From the NCBI GenBank assembly GCA_020636675.1, contig JACJXK010000013.1:10997-74996 (forward strand): a stretch of 64,000 nt of DNA, in the 5' to 3' direction. The notes beneath the pieces were generated by a model. The model made no database searches. It had not been told where the DNA came from and saw nothing but the letters and a program-made list of their open reading frames with translations. The DNA comes from Prevotellaceae bacterium. Lineage in GTDB: Bacteria; Bacteroidota; Bacteroidia; Bacteroidales; Paludibacteraceae. The translations under genes and the position numbers were made by a program. Shown here piece after piece: positions 17,016 through 25,134 of the stretch (positions are counted from its first letter, which is position 1; each line of letters opens with the position of its first letter).

Positions 17016-17894
17016 TCAGAAATATTTCACCTCTTTTCCTACAATGGAAGTGAGCAAGTTATTAACAAGTCTACTTGCGCCTATACGGAAAAGTTCAGGT
17101 TTCAACCACTCCTCGCCCAATATATTTTGAACCAAAGTATAATACTTCACCGCATCCTCCGTTTCGGAAACTCCGCCTGCAATCTTGACACCTACTTTCG
17201 ATCCATTTTTAGTATTGAACTCCTTTATAGCTTTACACATAACATAAGCAGCCTCTAATGTGGCTCCTTTTGGCCCTTTTCCGGTCGATGTCTTGATGAA
17301 ATCTGCTCCGGCTACCATTGCAACCACTGCCGCCTTCTTAATGGTCTCAGCGTTCTTTAAAAGGCCTGTTTCTAAAATCACCTTCAATTTAGCGTCACGG
17401 CAAGCCTCCTTTATCTCCGAAAGTTCGTTATACACCTCCTCCAAGTTGTCCGAAACGATTTTACCGACAGGTATCACCACATCTATTTCGGAAGCTCCTT
17501 CCATAACCGCCATCGAAACCTCGGCAATCTTCACCTCTATGAAAGTCTGCGAATTTGGAAAACCTCCGGCCACCGATACAATCTGTATATCTTCCTGTAA
17601 AGTATCCTTTACCGTAGAGACAAAAGAAGGATAAACACAGATGCCGGCCGGATGAGGTAAAATTTCGAAATCATCGTCAAAATCATTTACTTTACGGACC
17701 AAATTAGATATATCCTCAACCGTATCTTCAGTATTCAAAGAAGTAAGATCGACAAGACTTATCAACTTGCTATAAACAGACTTTTCCATATTTTTACGGA
17801 AATTGTCTGCCACAATCTTCTCCACGTCGGCCGCCACATTCCTGTCGGTCAACGAAAAATCATATTCTTCTAAAAGTGCATCAAATCTATCCAC
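17016..17894 (-). CDS. deoC: Deoxyribose-phosphate aldolase
   Basis: A 292-residue class I aldolase that splits 2-deoxyribose-5-phosphate into glyceraldehyde-3-phosphate and acetaldehyde in nucleoside salvage. Motifs: SEIDVVIPVGK, LKVILETGLL, the GADFIKTSTGKG strand with the Lys that shapes the active site, and VGVKIAGGVS with the Schiff-base Lys. FRIGASRLVNNLL at the C-terminus binds phosphate. It is slightly longer than E. coli DeoC at the N-terminus, as is usual in this phylum. The start is a GTG. It precedes no other nucleoside catabolic gene. The MazG-like gene lies 35 bases upstream on the same strand. Confidence 0.94.
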   Translation of the reverse strand: MDRFDALLEEYDFSLTDRNVAADVEKIVADNFRKNMEKSVYSKLISLVDLTSLNTEDTVEDISNLVRKVNDFDDDFEILPHPAGICVYPSFVSTVKDTLQEDIQIVSVAGGFPNSQTFIEVKIAEVSMAVMEGASEIDVVIPVGKIVSDNLEEVYNELSEIKEACRDAKLKVILETGLLKNAETIKKAAVVAMVAGADFIKTSTGKGPKGATLEAAYVMCKAIKEFNTKNGSKVGVKIAGGVSETEDAVKYYTLVQNILGEEWLKPELFRIGASRLVNNLLTSIVGKEVKYF

Positions 17895-17929
17895 TATATC
17901 AATTTTTTAATGATTATCTAAAAAATACT

Positions 17930-18271
17930 TTATTCACTACCCTTGTCAAATAATTTCTTGTTTTCTAAATGTCGAGTTGCATCTCTCTTTGTCTTCTTCT
18001 CTAAATTCATTTTAAAGGCCTCTGTGAGGTTTACTCCTGTCTGGTTGGCCAAACATACCAATACCCACAAGACATCCGCCATTTCGTCCTCTAAATGGTA
18101 TTTAAGGTCACTCTCCTTGCTCGACTGGTCTCCGTACTTACGAGCCATGACCCGAGCCAGCTCTCCTACCTCTTCCATGAGAACCGCCGTATTGGTCAAT
18201 TCGCTGAAATAACGGACGCCGTACTTCCTTATCCAATCGTCTACAGATTTCTGAATTTCGTCCAAATCCAT
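17930..18271 (-). CDS. MazG-like nucleotide pyrophosphohydrolase
   Basis: A 113-residue all-alpha NTP-PPase of the MazG-like superfamily. The metal-binding helices are EEVGELARVMARKYG (E..E pattern) and LEDEMADVLWVLVCLAN (E..D pattern). Such proteins hydrolyse non-canonical or surplus (d)NTPs to monophosphates. Length fits a single-domain MazG. It lies between nadA and deoC on the same strand with gaps of about 40 bases and is probably cotranscribed. The specific substrate is not visible. Confidence 0.88.
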   Translation of the reverse strand: MDLDEIQKSVDDWIRKYGVRYFSELTNTAVLMEEVGELARVMARKYGDQSSKESDLKYHLEDEMADVLWVLVCLANQTGVNLTEAFKMNLEKKTKRDATRHLENKKLFDKGSE

Positions 18272-18314
18272 AACTTAAAAATGAATTTCAATAACAAATA
18301 GTTTAGCTAAAAGA

Positions 18315-19250
18315 TTACAAACCCAATTTAGCACTGATCTCCAGCATCTTTTTTATCGGCTTCACCGCTTCTTTAGCCACTTCCGGATCGACCAAAATTT
18401 CAGGCTGTTCGTCTCTCAATGCTTTATATACCTTTTCAACCGTATTCAACTTCATATAGTTGCAATCGTTGCAGGCACAAGTACTGTCGTTTGGTGGAGC
18501 AGGAATGAATACCTTATCCGGAGCCTGTTTCTGCATCTCATGCAAAATACCGCTCTCAGTGGCAACTATAAATTCCTTTTTATCCGATTTGACCGCAAAT
18601 TTCAATAAAGCCGCCGTAGAACCTACATGGTCTGCTACTGTCAAAACAGTCTTTTTACATTCCGGATGGGCAAGAACCAAAGCGTCCGGATATTGTTTTT
18701 TCAATTCTATGATCTTCTCAACCGAAAACTGTTCGTGTACGTGACAAGCTCCGTCCCAAAGCAACATGTTACGTCCAGTAACGCTATTGATATAGTTGCC
18801 TAAATTACGGTCGGGTCCAAATATGATTTTCTCGTCTTTCGGAAAACTCTCCACAATCTGTTTTGCGTTGGATGATGTCACAACAACATCCGTCAAAGCT
18901 TTCACGGCTGCCGTTGTATTCACATAAGAAATCACGGTATATCCCGGATGTGCTTTCACGAACGCTTCGAACTGATTTGCCGGACAACTATCGGCCAACG
19001 AACAACCGGCAGCCATATCCGGAACCAGAACTTTCTTGTCTGGACAAAGAACCTTTGCGGTCTCACCCATGAAATGTACTCCACAAAGAACAATGATGTC
19101 AGCATATGTCTTGGCAGCTTGTTGTGCCAATGCCAAACTGTCTCCCACATAATCGGCTATATCCTGAATGTCTCCTGTCTGGTAATAATGACCCATAATG
19201 ACAGCGTTCTTTTCTTTCTTGAGTCTTTCTATTTCTTTTACGTAATCCAT
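18315..19250 (-). CDS. nadA: Quinolinate synthase A
   Basis: A 311-residue 4Fe-4S enzyme that condenses iminoaspartate with dihydroxyacetone phosphate to quinolinate in de novo NAD synthesis. The three expected cluster cysteines are C83 (AAGCSLAD), C168 (DGACHVHE) and C262 (CACNDCNYMKLN). The N-terminal VIMGHYYQ and VLCGVHFMGETAK motifs are intact. nadB and nadC are not in the window. It is the last gene before the candidate replication origin and is read away from it. Confidence 0.95.
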   Translation of the reverse strand: MDYVKEIERLKKEKNAVIMGHYYQTGDIQDIADYVGDSLALAQQAAKTYADIIVLCGVHFMGETAKVLCPDKKVLVPDMAAGCSLADSCPANQFEAFVKAHPGYTVISYVNTTAAVKALTDVVVTSSNAKQIVESFPKDEKIIFGPDRNLGNYINSVTGRNMLLWDGACHVHEQFSVEKIIELKKQYPDALVLAHPECKKTVLTVADHVGSTAALLKFAVKSDKKEFIVATESGILHEMQKQAPDKVFIPAPPNDSTCACNDCNYMKLNTVEKVYKALRDEQPEILVDPEVAKEAVKPIKKMLEISAKLGL

Positions 19251-19279
19251 AAGCTAAAACTTTTTGAACTTTCTCTTTT

Positions 19280-19830
19280 CTCTTTATATATTATATATTT
19301 CTTTTTTTTTAATAAATAAAAATATGATGATTATTATAAGCTGTTGATAAGGTTGATAATTTTTTCAGATTTATCTTGCAAAATCCGTTATTAAAAATAT
19401 TAATCGGAGTTATCAATATCGCTTCTTGATATAAATCATTACAGATTAGAGCTTCTTGATATTTATCAACAATATTAACAACAGAACAAAGTTACTAATA
19501 AAATCGACTTACACACCTGTTGATATTGTATAAAAACGGTTGATTAAAAACCCGAAAGTTTTTCTAAATAATTTTGAAAGTTGATAAGCTTGCCACTATA
19601 TATGAATTTTCGAATTTTGAAAATTTAGTTTTCATTTTTTCTTATCCAGTTATCACAAGTTATTAACACCCTTTTTATTGTGTTTTGTGAATAGTTATCA
19701 ACAGAAAAACGGGGTGAAAGTAGTTCTTTTTGTTGTTTTACTATAGAGTGTTTTTATGTCCGTCAAAACGGAGTCTAAATTTAAATATGATAATTTACAA
19801 TAGCAGTTGTTTTATGTAGAAAAAAGTATT
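19280..19830. other. oriC: Candidate chromosomal replication origin (oriC)
   Basis: A gene-free AT-rich stretch of about 550 bases. DnaA-box-like 9-mers, TTATCAACA or its complement: 19342-19350 (minus), 19463-19471 (plus) and 19695-19703 (plus) match exactly. One-base variants lie at 19351-19359, 19410-19418, 19518-19526, 19579-19587 and 19660-19668. A possible unwinding element (TATATATTATATATTTC and A/T runs) lies at 19285-19335. GCTTCTTGATAT repeats at 19421 and 19451, exactly 30 bases apart. parS sites lie 7-10 kb to the left, and the interspersed repeats change orientation here. dnaA is not adjacent. This is an inference from motifs; genome-wide skew was not available. Confidence 0.6.
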
Positions 19831-19882
19831 TGAATATTAAGAAGTAAAGTTATGTAAATAAAAATTTACTTCATTCCAAACC

Positions 19883-20080
19883 TTAAAAAATAACTTGTGA
19901 CGTTTTTGATAAAATGCCGGCGAATAAAGGCGAGTGTCCGCCTGCCGACGGTGAGACTTTTTTTTAATGTTACCCACATCCATTTATTTCCCCCTACGGA
20001 ATGTATATTCATGACAATAGCCTGATGAAATCTCCACACAAGATGTAATTAACTTTACCAAGTGATTATGAAATAATAAC
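19883..20080 (-). repeat. MITE-like interspersed repeat, copy D1 (reverse)
   Basis: It begins AAAAAATAACTTGTGACG and TTTTTGATAAAATGCC, includes AAAGGCGAGTGTCCGCCTG, and ends ACAAGATGTAATTAACTTTA then a decayed terminal repeat. It directly abuts copy D2 in tandem. Confidence 0.75.
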
Positions 20081-20530
20081 TAAGTAATCGGCAAAAAAAC
20101 AACTTATGACGATTTTGACGAAATGCCATAGGCATTATCTCTTTGTAGAGGGGGAAATAGGCATCGGCAAACGCATTCCGGAGGAATGCACCATACACGA
20201 CAATCATTTCTGTCCTCCTGCCGGACGGGCACTTACTTTTCTCCGGCAAGAAAAGTAAGCAAAAGTGCCTGCGCTGTTGCCCGCTTTCCGGGAGGTACGG
20301 CACGTCCCTCCGAAAAAACCTTTTTTATTCCCTCGTACCTCGGGCAAAAAGGTTTTTTCACGCTGCGGCACGCACCTCCCCTCCTCCGCGGCCAAAGGCG
20401 AGTGTACGCCTGTCGAAAAAGAGACGTTTTAGAAATCATGTTCAAAAATCCACGAAATGTTTGCTGTCAATGCAATGATACTTTCAAGATGTTTCGAACT
20501 TTAGTAAGTTATTTCTTCATAATAACTAAA
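20081..20530 (-). repeat. MITE-like interspersed repeat, copy D2 (long form, reverse)
   Basis: The long form of the family. Ends: TAAGTAATCGGCAAAAAAAC on the left, and CAAGATGTTTCGAACTTTAG plus a decayed inverted end on the right. The core adds a module with the hairpins CTTACTTTTC/GAAAAGTAAG (about 20231-20258) and AAAAAACCTTTTT/AAAAAGGTTTTTT (about 20313-20362). The same module, inverted, is in copy J at 43.1-43.6 kb. Open frames inside are shared between the two copies but look like by-products of the structured DNA. Confidence 0.8.
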
Positions 20531-20599
20531 TAAAGTAAATTGAATGCAGATACGGTATTTTTTCGTCTTCTTTTCTTCAGAACGGACATAGTTTATAGT

Positions 20600-20607
20600 T
20601 ATTTTTG
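20600..20607 (+). promoter_or_regulatory. Promoter -7 element TATTTTTG for the deacetylase gene
   Basis: An exact TAnnTTTG match, 44 bases upstream of the ATG at 20651. Confidence 0.5.
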
Positions 20608-20650
20608 TCAGCATATAGATTATTATGGATTTTAGAATTCTGATGAAGTT

Positions 20651-21691
20651 ATGGTAAAATATTGTTGCTTATTGACCGGTGCTCTGTTGTACCTATCTGG
20701 TACTGTGTCGGCGCAGAAAAAAGATTATATGCCGGTTGCGGAAGAAAACTATAAGATATGTAATTGGAAAGATAATAAAAGTGCGGCCGTAGTGCTTACG
20801 TTCGATGATTGGACTCCAGGCCATCCCGCCATTGTTGTTCCTCAGTTGCAGAAACGCGGAATGGTAGGCACTTTCAACATAATCACCTCTACGGTGAAAG
20901 ATTGGGCACCTTTGAGGGAGGCGGCGAAGGCTGGAAATGAAATGGCCAACCATACGGCGACGCATCCTTACGTAAATAGTTCTTCCCTTTACCAAAAAGA
21001 GGTATTTGATGCGAAAAATAAAATAGAGAAGGAAATAGGATCTCCGGTTTTTACTTTTGCCTATCCTTTCGGAGCCTTTTACGATAGTTTGATCGTATGT
21101 TTAAAAAAATCCGGTCATATAGCAGCCCGTGGTGTATACGCTCCTTCGTCCGATGAAAGTTATTCATTCTATTTTTTAGGTAAGGACTATTATAATACCT
21201 ATGCTTATGGTATGAAGACGGAGACTACAATAGATGAATTTGTCTCACAGATAGAAAATGTGGTTAAGAACGGTGGTTTGTTAACATATCTCTATCATAG
21301 TGTTTATAATGGAAAAGTGAAGGATTTTAGTTACGCATGGGTGTTGGATTCTGACTTTTCACTTCAGCTCGATACGCTCGCTTCCTATAAGGATAAGGTG
21401 TGGATAACCACTTATGCCGACGCCATCAAATATCATAAAGAGGCGGTTTGTGCCCAACTTTTCGAGACAAGGAGTGCGTATTATGCTAAGAGAATTTTTG
21501 TTCTGAAGGATACTTTGGACAATAAGGTATATGACCAACCTCTGACCATCATTCTGAATGTGGGGAATATAAAAACTTATGGTGTGAGCCAAAATTCCGT
21601 GAATCTGCCTTTTAAATATATTTCTGATAGTGAGATACAATTTGAAGCAGTGCCTGACTCCGGTGAAATATTGATAGATCAAGGAATGTGA
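20651..21691 (+). CDS. Secreted polysaccharide deacetylase (CE4/NodB domain)
   Basis: A 346-residue exported protein with a signal peptide (about 1-22, ending TVSAQ). The NodB homology domain has the catalytic and metal aspartates in LTFDDWTPGH (D52-D53) and the metal histidines H101 and H105 in ANHTATHPYV. Family members remove N- or O-acetyl groups from peptidoglycan, chitooligosaccharides or surface glycans. After about residue 265 a separate C-terminal beta-rich region (RIFVLKDTL ... ILIDQGM) may be a small carbohydrate-binding or structural module. It is monocistronic. The natural substrate cannot be read from the sequence. Confidence 0.88.
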   Translation: MVKYCCLLTGALLYLSGTVSAQKKDYMPVAEENYKICNWKDNKSAAVVLTFDDWTPGHPAIVVPQLQKRGMVGTFNIITSTVKDWAPLREAAKAGNEMANHTATHPYVNSSSLYQKEVFDAKNKIEKEIGSPVFTFAYPFGAFYDSLIVCLKKSGHIAARGVYAPSSDESYSFYFLGKDYYNTYAYGMKTETTIDEFVSQIENVVKNGGLLTYLYHSVYNGKVKDFSYAWVLDSDFSLQLDTLASYKDKVWITTYADAIKYHKEAVCAQLFETRSAYYAKRIFVLKDTLDNKVYDQPLTIILNVGNIKTYGVSQNSVNLPFKYISDSEIQFEAVPDSGEILIDQGM

Positions 21692-21734
21692 CTTATACGT
21701 TGACAAAGAAAAGACATGGAGTCCATTAATTTGT

Positions 21735-21742
21735 TATTTTTG
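21735..21742 (+). promoter_or_regulatory. Promoter -7 element TATTTTTG for the small ORF at 21763
   Basis: An exact TAnnTTTG match 20 bases upstream of the ATG. It supports the small ORF being a real gene. Confidence 0.55.
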
Positions 21743-21762
21743 CATGACGAAAAGAGAATAGG

Positions 21763-21918
21763 ATGGCAGATAATTATTTAGAAAAACATTACGAACAATA
21801 TTTGGTAAGGAAAGCGGCTTGGGAGAAAGCCCGCAAGTTGGGGCTGATCAGAAAGAAGACAAACGCTTCTTCCCAACCTTCCCAAGAACGGAAGAAGGAT
21901 GATCTGTCAGAAAAATGA
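21763..21918 (+). CDS. Small basic protein, 51 residues, unknown function
   Basis: A short open frame starting MADNYLEKHYEQYLVRKAAW and ending with a Lys/Glu-rich, Ser/Gln-rich tail (KKDDLSEK). It is highly charged and predicted helical in the first 30 residues, without signal peptide or membrane segment. It has its own promoter-like element 20 bases upstream. Similar short proteins starting with a DNYLE-type motif seem familiar from other Bacteroidales, but I cannot name a family. Spacing to the neighbouring genes suggests an independent transcript. Confidence 0.6.
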   Translation: MADNYLEKHYEQYLVRKAAWEKARKLGLIRKKTNASSQPSQERKKDDLSEK

Positions 21919-22052
21919 TGGATTAGTCAAATTTATAAATTAATAATGGGAGATTTATAGAATTAAAAAAACATATAAATACGTAGATTGTTGATGATTG
22001 ATATGAAAAATATTGTCAACTTTGTATGGTTGTTTTAATCATTTTTTGAAAA

Positions 22053-22367
22053 GTGGATAGATTGACGAAAAATAGGATTCTGGTGGTATGGCTTTTTTTA
22101 GCCATATTCTCATTGCCTTTTGTTGTCAAGACTGTTCATATATATCATCTGGATGAGGAACATGGTTGTTGTGCGGATGCCAATCACCACGATAGCGGCA
22201 CATGTCCTGTGTGTCAGTTCACTTTATCCTCATTTACCGAGAGTCCGCTTTTCTCTTATGATTTTAAGGTAACGGTTGTTTACTCAAAGCCGTATATTTC
22301 GTTTTGTGATAAGATATATAGACATGATTTAAATTCCTATGCTCTTAGGGCACCTCCTGTGATATAA
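22053..22367 (+). CDS. His/Cys-rich small membrane-anchored protein (metal-related)
   Basis: A 104-residue protein with one N-terminal hydrophobic segment (about 9-26, ILVVWLFLAIFSLPFVV). Next is a likely metal-binding stretch, HIYHLDEEHGCCADANHHDS, then a CPVCQF motif. The start is a GTG at 22053, since no in-frame ATG precedes the hydrophobic segment. It is 69 bases upstream of a TonB-dependent receptor gene and a DUF4625 lipoprotein gene. Small periplasmic His/Cys proteins of this type commonly lead Bacteroidetes metal-uptake operons. Zinc is the likeliest ligand, but this is inference. Confidence 0.65.
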   Translation: MDRLTKNRILVVWLFLAIFSLPFVVKTVHIYHLDEEHGCCADANHHDSGTCPVCQFTLSSFTESPLFSYDFKVTVVYSKPYISFCDKIYRHDLNSYALRAPPVI

Positions 22368-22436
22368 GAACATCTACATTTTTTTTAAGGGGAAGCTATT
22401 CATTCCATTATTTCCCTATTCATTTTTTTATAAATA

Positions 22437-24602
22437 ATGTACATTATGCGTAACGGTTTTCTTACCGGTATGCTGATGTTTGCGTCTATCTCCTCTATAT
22501 CTGCACAGAAGGAAGATTCTGTGATGACGGGTACTTTGGATGAGGTAGTTGTGCGTAGTTCATATAAGAGGACCTGTTCTCTCAATACAGTTCAACATGT
22601 TGACGTATTGGAGAAGACTTTCTTTCGTGAGCATTTTACGGGCAATTTGACGCAGACGTTGGGTCATATTCCGGGAGTGCATTCCATGGATATCGGTGCG
22701 GGATTTTCAAAACCCATGATTAGAGGTATGGGTTTCAGTCGCATCTCGGTGATTGAGAATGGCATCAAACAGGAAGGTCAGCAATGGGGTGCCGACCATG
22801 GTTTGGAGATGGATGCCTTTGGTGTGGGTCGCGTCACGGTACGTAAAGGTCCTTCTTCCCTACTCTATGGCAGCGATGCTATGGGTGGAGCCATCGAGAT
22901 AACACAGATTCCTCCTCCCTCCGAAAACCAGTGGTTGGGCGAGGTTGATCTGTTGGGCAAAAGTGTCAACGGCACATTGGGCGCATCGTTGATGGTGGGG
23001 TGTAAAAAAGGTGGTTGGTTTTCCAAATTCCGTTTTTCCGAGCAGCATTTTGGCGATTATCATGTTCCTACAGACACGGTGGTGTATCTCACCCAAAGGT
23101 TACCAATTGAGGGAGAGAAGTTGAAGAATACGGCCGGATTGGAACGTGACGCCAGTTGGTATGTAGATTATAGGAAGGGACGTTATCAGGCTAATGTGGC
23201 TGTGAGCGATGCTTACCAGAAGGTGGGTTTCTTTTCCGGAGCTCATGGAATACCGGATGCTGCACAGTTGAAGGATGACGGCAATTCCAGAGATATTGAT
23301 TTGCCATACAGTACGGTCAATCATCTGAAGTTGACCGCTCACCAGCAGTATGGATGGGGGCGTACCTTCGGGTACCTGGATCTTGGATTCCAAAACAATC
23401 ACCGTGAGGAATGGAGCCTTTTCCACACACATTATGGAACACAAACACCGCCAGAGACCAATCCTAACAAGGAGTTGGAGTTTTCTCTGAATACATTCAG
23501 TTCGTCGCTAAAGATAAGGAATTTCTCTCATGACAATTGGGAACATACGTCGGGTTGCGATTTTCAATATCAGGAAAATGAGATTGGCGGATATTCGTTT
23601 CTTTTGCCTGAATATGACCGCCTCATGTGCGGGTTGCTTTGGCTGAGCACATGGAAACCCACATCAAAACTATCGTTTAGCGGAGGTATCCGCTATGACC
23701 ATGGGAGGCTAAACATAGCGGCCTATCAGGATATATATCTGGCGGCCTATCTTTCGGGTCAAGGTTACGGAGGTGATGTTTTGGAATCCTATCGTTGGCG
23801 TAGCTATGCGGTGGAGCGTGATTTCGGAGATTTTTCAGGCTCTTTGGGTTGTGTGTGGAATCCGGTTGCCAGCACTCTTTTTAAGATGAATGTAGGACGT
23901 AGCTTTCGGCTGCCTGGAGCAAATGAGTTGGCTTCTAACGGTATGCATCATGGCACATTCAGACATGAGCAAGGCAACGCTTCCCTTGCTACCGAGCAGG
24001 GTTGGCAATTAGATATCTCCTATACATACGAATGTAATGGATTATATTTTATGCTGACACCATTCGGCAGCTGGTTCAGTAACTATATCTATTTGAAACC
24101 CACTGGCGAATGGTCCATTCTTCCGCATACGGGACAGATTTACCGATATACGGAGGCGCAGGTTACTTTTGTAGGACTTGAGATGGAGTTCAGTGTCAAT
24201 TTTCTCCGTCATTTCACCTATAAAGTAGATGGGGAATATGTGCGCAGCCGTAATCTGGATGAGCATATTCCTCTCCCCTTCTCTCCTCCTGCCTCCATGT
24301 GTAATAGTGTGGCTTGGCAAAAAAAGTATTTTCGCATCTATGCGGAGTGGCAAGGCGTGATGGCCCAGCATGAGGAGTCGCGTAACGAAGAGTCAACCCC
24401 AGGATATAATCTTTGGAATATGGGGGCCACATTCAATATTCCGATTTCCAAAACAGAGTTGGAGTTGACGCTTTCCGCACAAAACATTTTGGATAATAGA
24501 TATTATAATCATTTGAGTTTTTATAGGAAAATGGAGATTCCTGAACCGGGTCGAAATTTCCAATTACTAATTAAAGTACCTTTTAAAATTAAGAAGAAAT
24601 GA
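22437..24602 (+). CDS. TonB-dependent outer-membrane receptor (probable metal uptake)
   Basis: A 721-residue receptor. Signal peptide about 1-23 (ending SSISAQ), TonB-box region GTLDEVVVRSS, plug domain (about 45-160, with TQTLGHIPGVHSM ... RGMGFSRISVIENGI ... VTVRKGPSSLLYGSDAMGGAIEI), then a 22-strand barrel with the typical aromatic end (FQLLIKVPFK). No SusC-like N-terminal extension is present, so it is an ion or cofactor receptor rather than a glycan porin. QQWGADHGLEMDAFG in the plug resembles the apical loop of zinc and related metal receptors. The operon partners are a His/Cys-rich protein upstream and a His-rich lipoprotein overlapping its stop by 4 bases. The ligand is inferred as zinc or another divalent metal. 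Confidence 0.85.
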   Translation: MYIMRNGFLTGMLMFASISSISAQKEDSVMTGTLDEVVVRSSYKRTCSLNTVQHVDVLEKTFFREHFTGNLTQTLGHIPGVHSMDIGAGFSKPMIRGMGFSRISVIENGIKQEGQQWGADHGLEMDAFGVGRVTVRKGPSSLLYGSDAMGGAIEITQIPPPSENQWLGEVDLLGKSVNGTLGASLMVGCKKGGWFSKFRFSEQHFGDYHVPTDTVVYLTQRLPIEGEKLKNTAGLERDASWYVDYRKGRYQANVAVSDAYQKVGFFSGAHGIPDAAQLKDDGNSRDIDLPYSTVNHLKLTAHQQYGWGRTFGYLDLGFQNNHREEWSLFHTHYGTQTPPETNPNKELEFSLNTFSSSLKIRNFSHDNWEHTSGCDFQYQENEIGGYSFLLPEYDRLMCGLLWLSTWKPTSKLSFSGGIRYDHGRLNIAAYQDIYLAAYLSGQGYGGDVLESYRWRSYAVERDFGDFSGSLGCVWNPVASTLFKMNVGRSFRLPGANELASNGMHHGTFRHEQGNASLATEQGWQLDISYTYECNGLYFMLTPFGSWFSNYIYLKPTGEWSILPHTGQIYRYTEAQVTFVGLEMEFSVNFLRHFTYKVDGEYVRSRNLDEHIPLPFSPPASMCNSVAWQKKYFRIYAEWQGVMAQHEESRNEESTPGYNLWNMGATFNIPISKTELELTLSAQNILDNRYYNHLSFYRKMEIPEPGRNFQLLIKVPFKIKKK

Positions 24603-25078
24603 AAACAAGTTTGAAGATTTTGAATCTGTGCCTTTTGGCAGTCTCTTTTTATGCATTTTCGTCTTGTGATGACGACAAGAATGATGGTGATGTGACCAAA
24701 CCTATCATCAATTTGGAGGAGCCTGCCGAGGGTGATACATTGAAAATAGGAGCCGGCATCCATTTTGAGATGGAGTTGTCTGATGATGAGATGTTGAAAT
24801 CCTACAAAGTGGATATCCATTCTAACTTTGATGGTCATGTACATTCGGAGTCGTTGAAAGTAGCCAGCGGAACGGTAGATTTCACATACAATCATTCTTG
24901 GGATGTTTCCGGAAAGAAAAACACCCATATTCACCATCATGAGATTGTTATTCCTGTGGATGCCACTCCTGGAAAATATCACCTGATGGTCTATTGTACG
25001 GACGAGGCAGGAAATGAGTCGTACATAGCCCGCAATGTTGTTTTAAGCACTGAGGTGGAAGACGACCATGACGAATAG
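24599..25078 (+). CDS. DUF4625-type lipoprotein, His-rich
   Basis: A 159-residue lipoprotein with a signal and lipobox ending AFSSCDDDK (acylated Cys at about 23). The mature part is one immunoglobulin-like beta domain: IINLEEPAEGDTLKIGAGIHFEMELSDDE, then HSNFDGHVHSE, then NTHIHHHEIVIP. The His pairs and acidic tail (EVEDDHDE) suggest metal binding. It overlaps the receptor stop by 4 bases (ATGA), indicating translational coupling. It probably acts at the cell surface to hand metal to the receptor. The family name is by resemblance; function is inferred from context. Confidence 0.75.
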   Translation: MKTSLKILNLCLLAVSFYAFSSCDDDKNDGDVTKPIINLEEPAEGDTLKIGAGIHFEMELSDDEMLKSYKVDIHSNFDGHVHSESLKVASGTVDFTYNHSWDVSGKKNTHIHHHEIVIPVDATPGKYHLMVYCTDEAGNESYIARNVVLSTEVEDDHDE

Positions 25079-25088
25079 AAAAACAGAA

Positions 25089-25120
25089 AGGGAGGTACCG
25101 AAAAGCACCTCCCTTTTGTT
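25089..25120. terminator. Terminator between the metal operon and aroA
   Basis: Stem GGGAGGT pairing with ACCTCCC, 10-base loop, then TTTTGTT; 11 bases after the lipoprotein stop. Confidence 0.8.
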
Positions 25121-25134
25121 ATGGTTATACCGTG

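Noticed and set aside
20055..20533. Open frames inside repeat D2 on both strands, matching frames in repeat J
   Set aside because: Both copies are palindromic non-coding repeats; the frames are shared because the DNA is shared. Codon content (many Arg, Ser, Cys, Pro) is unlike neighbouring genes, and no start signal is evident.
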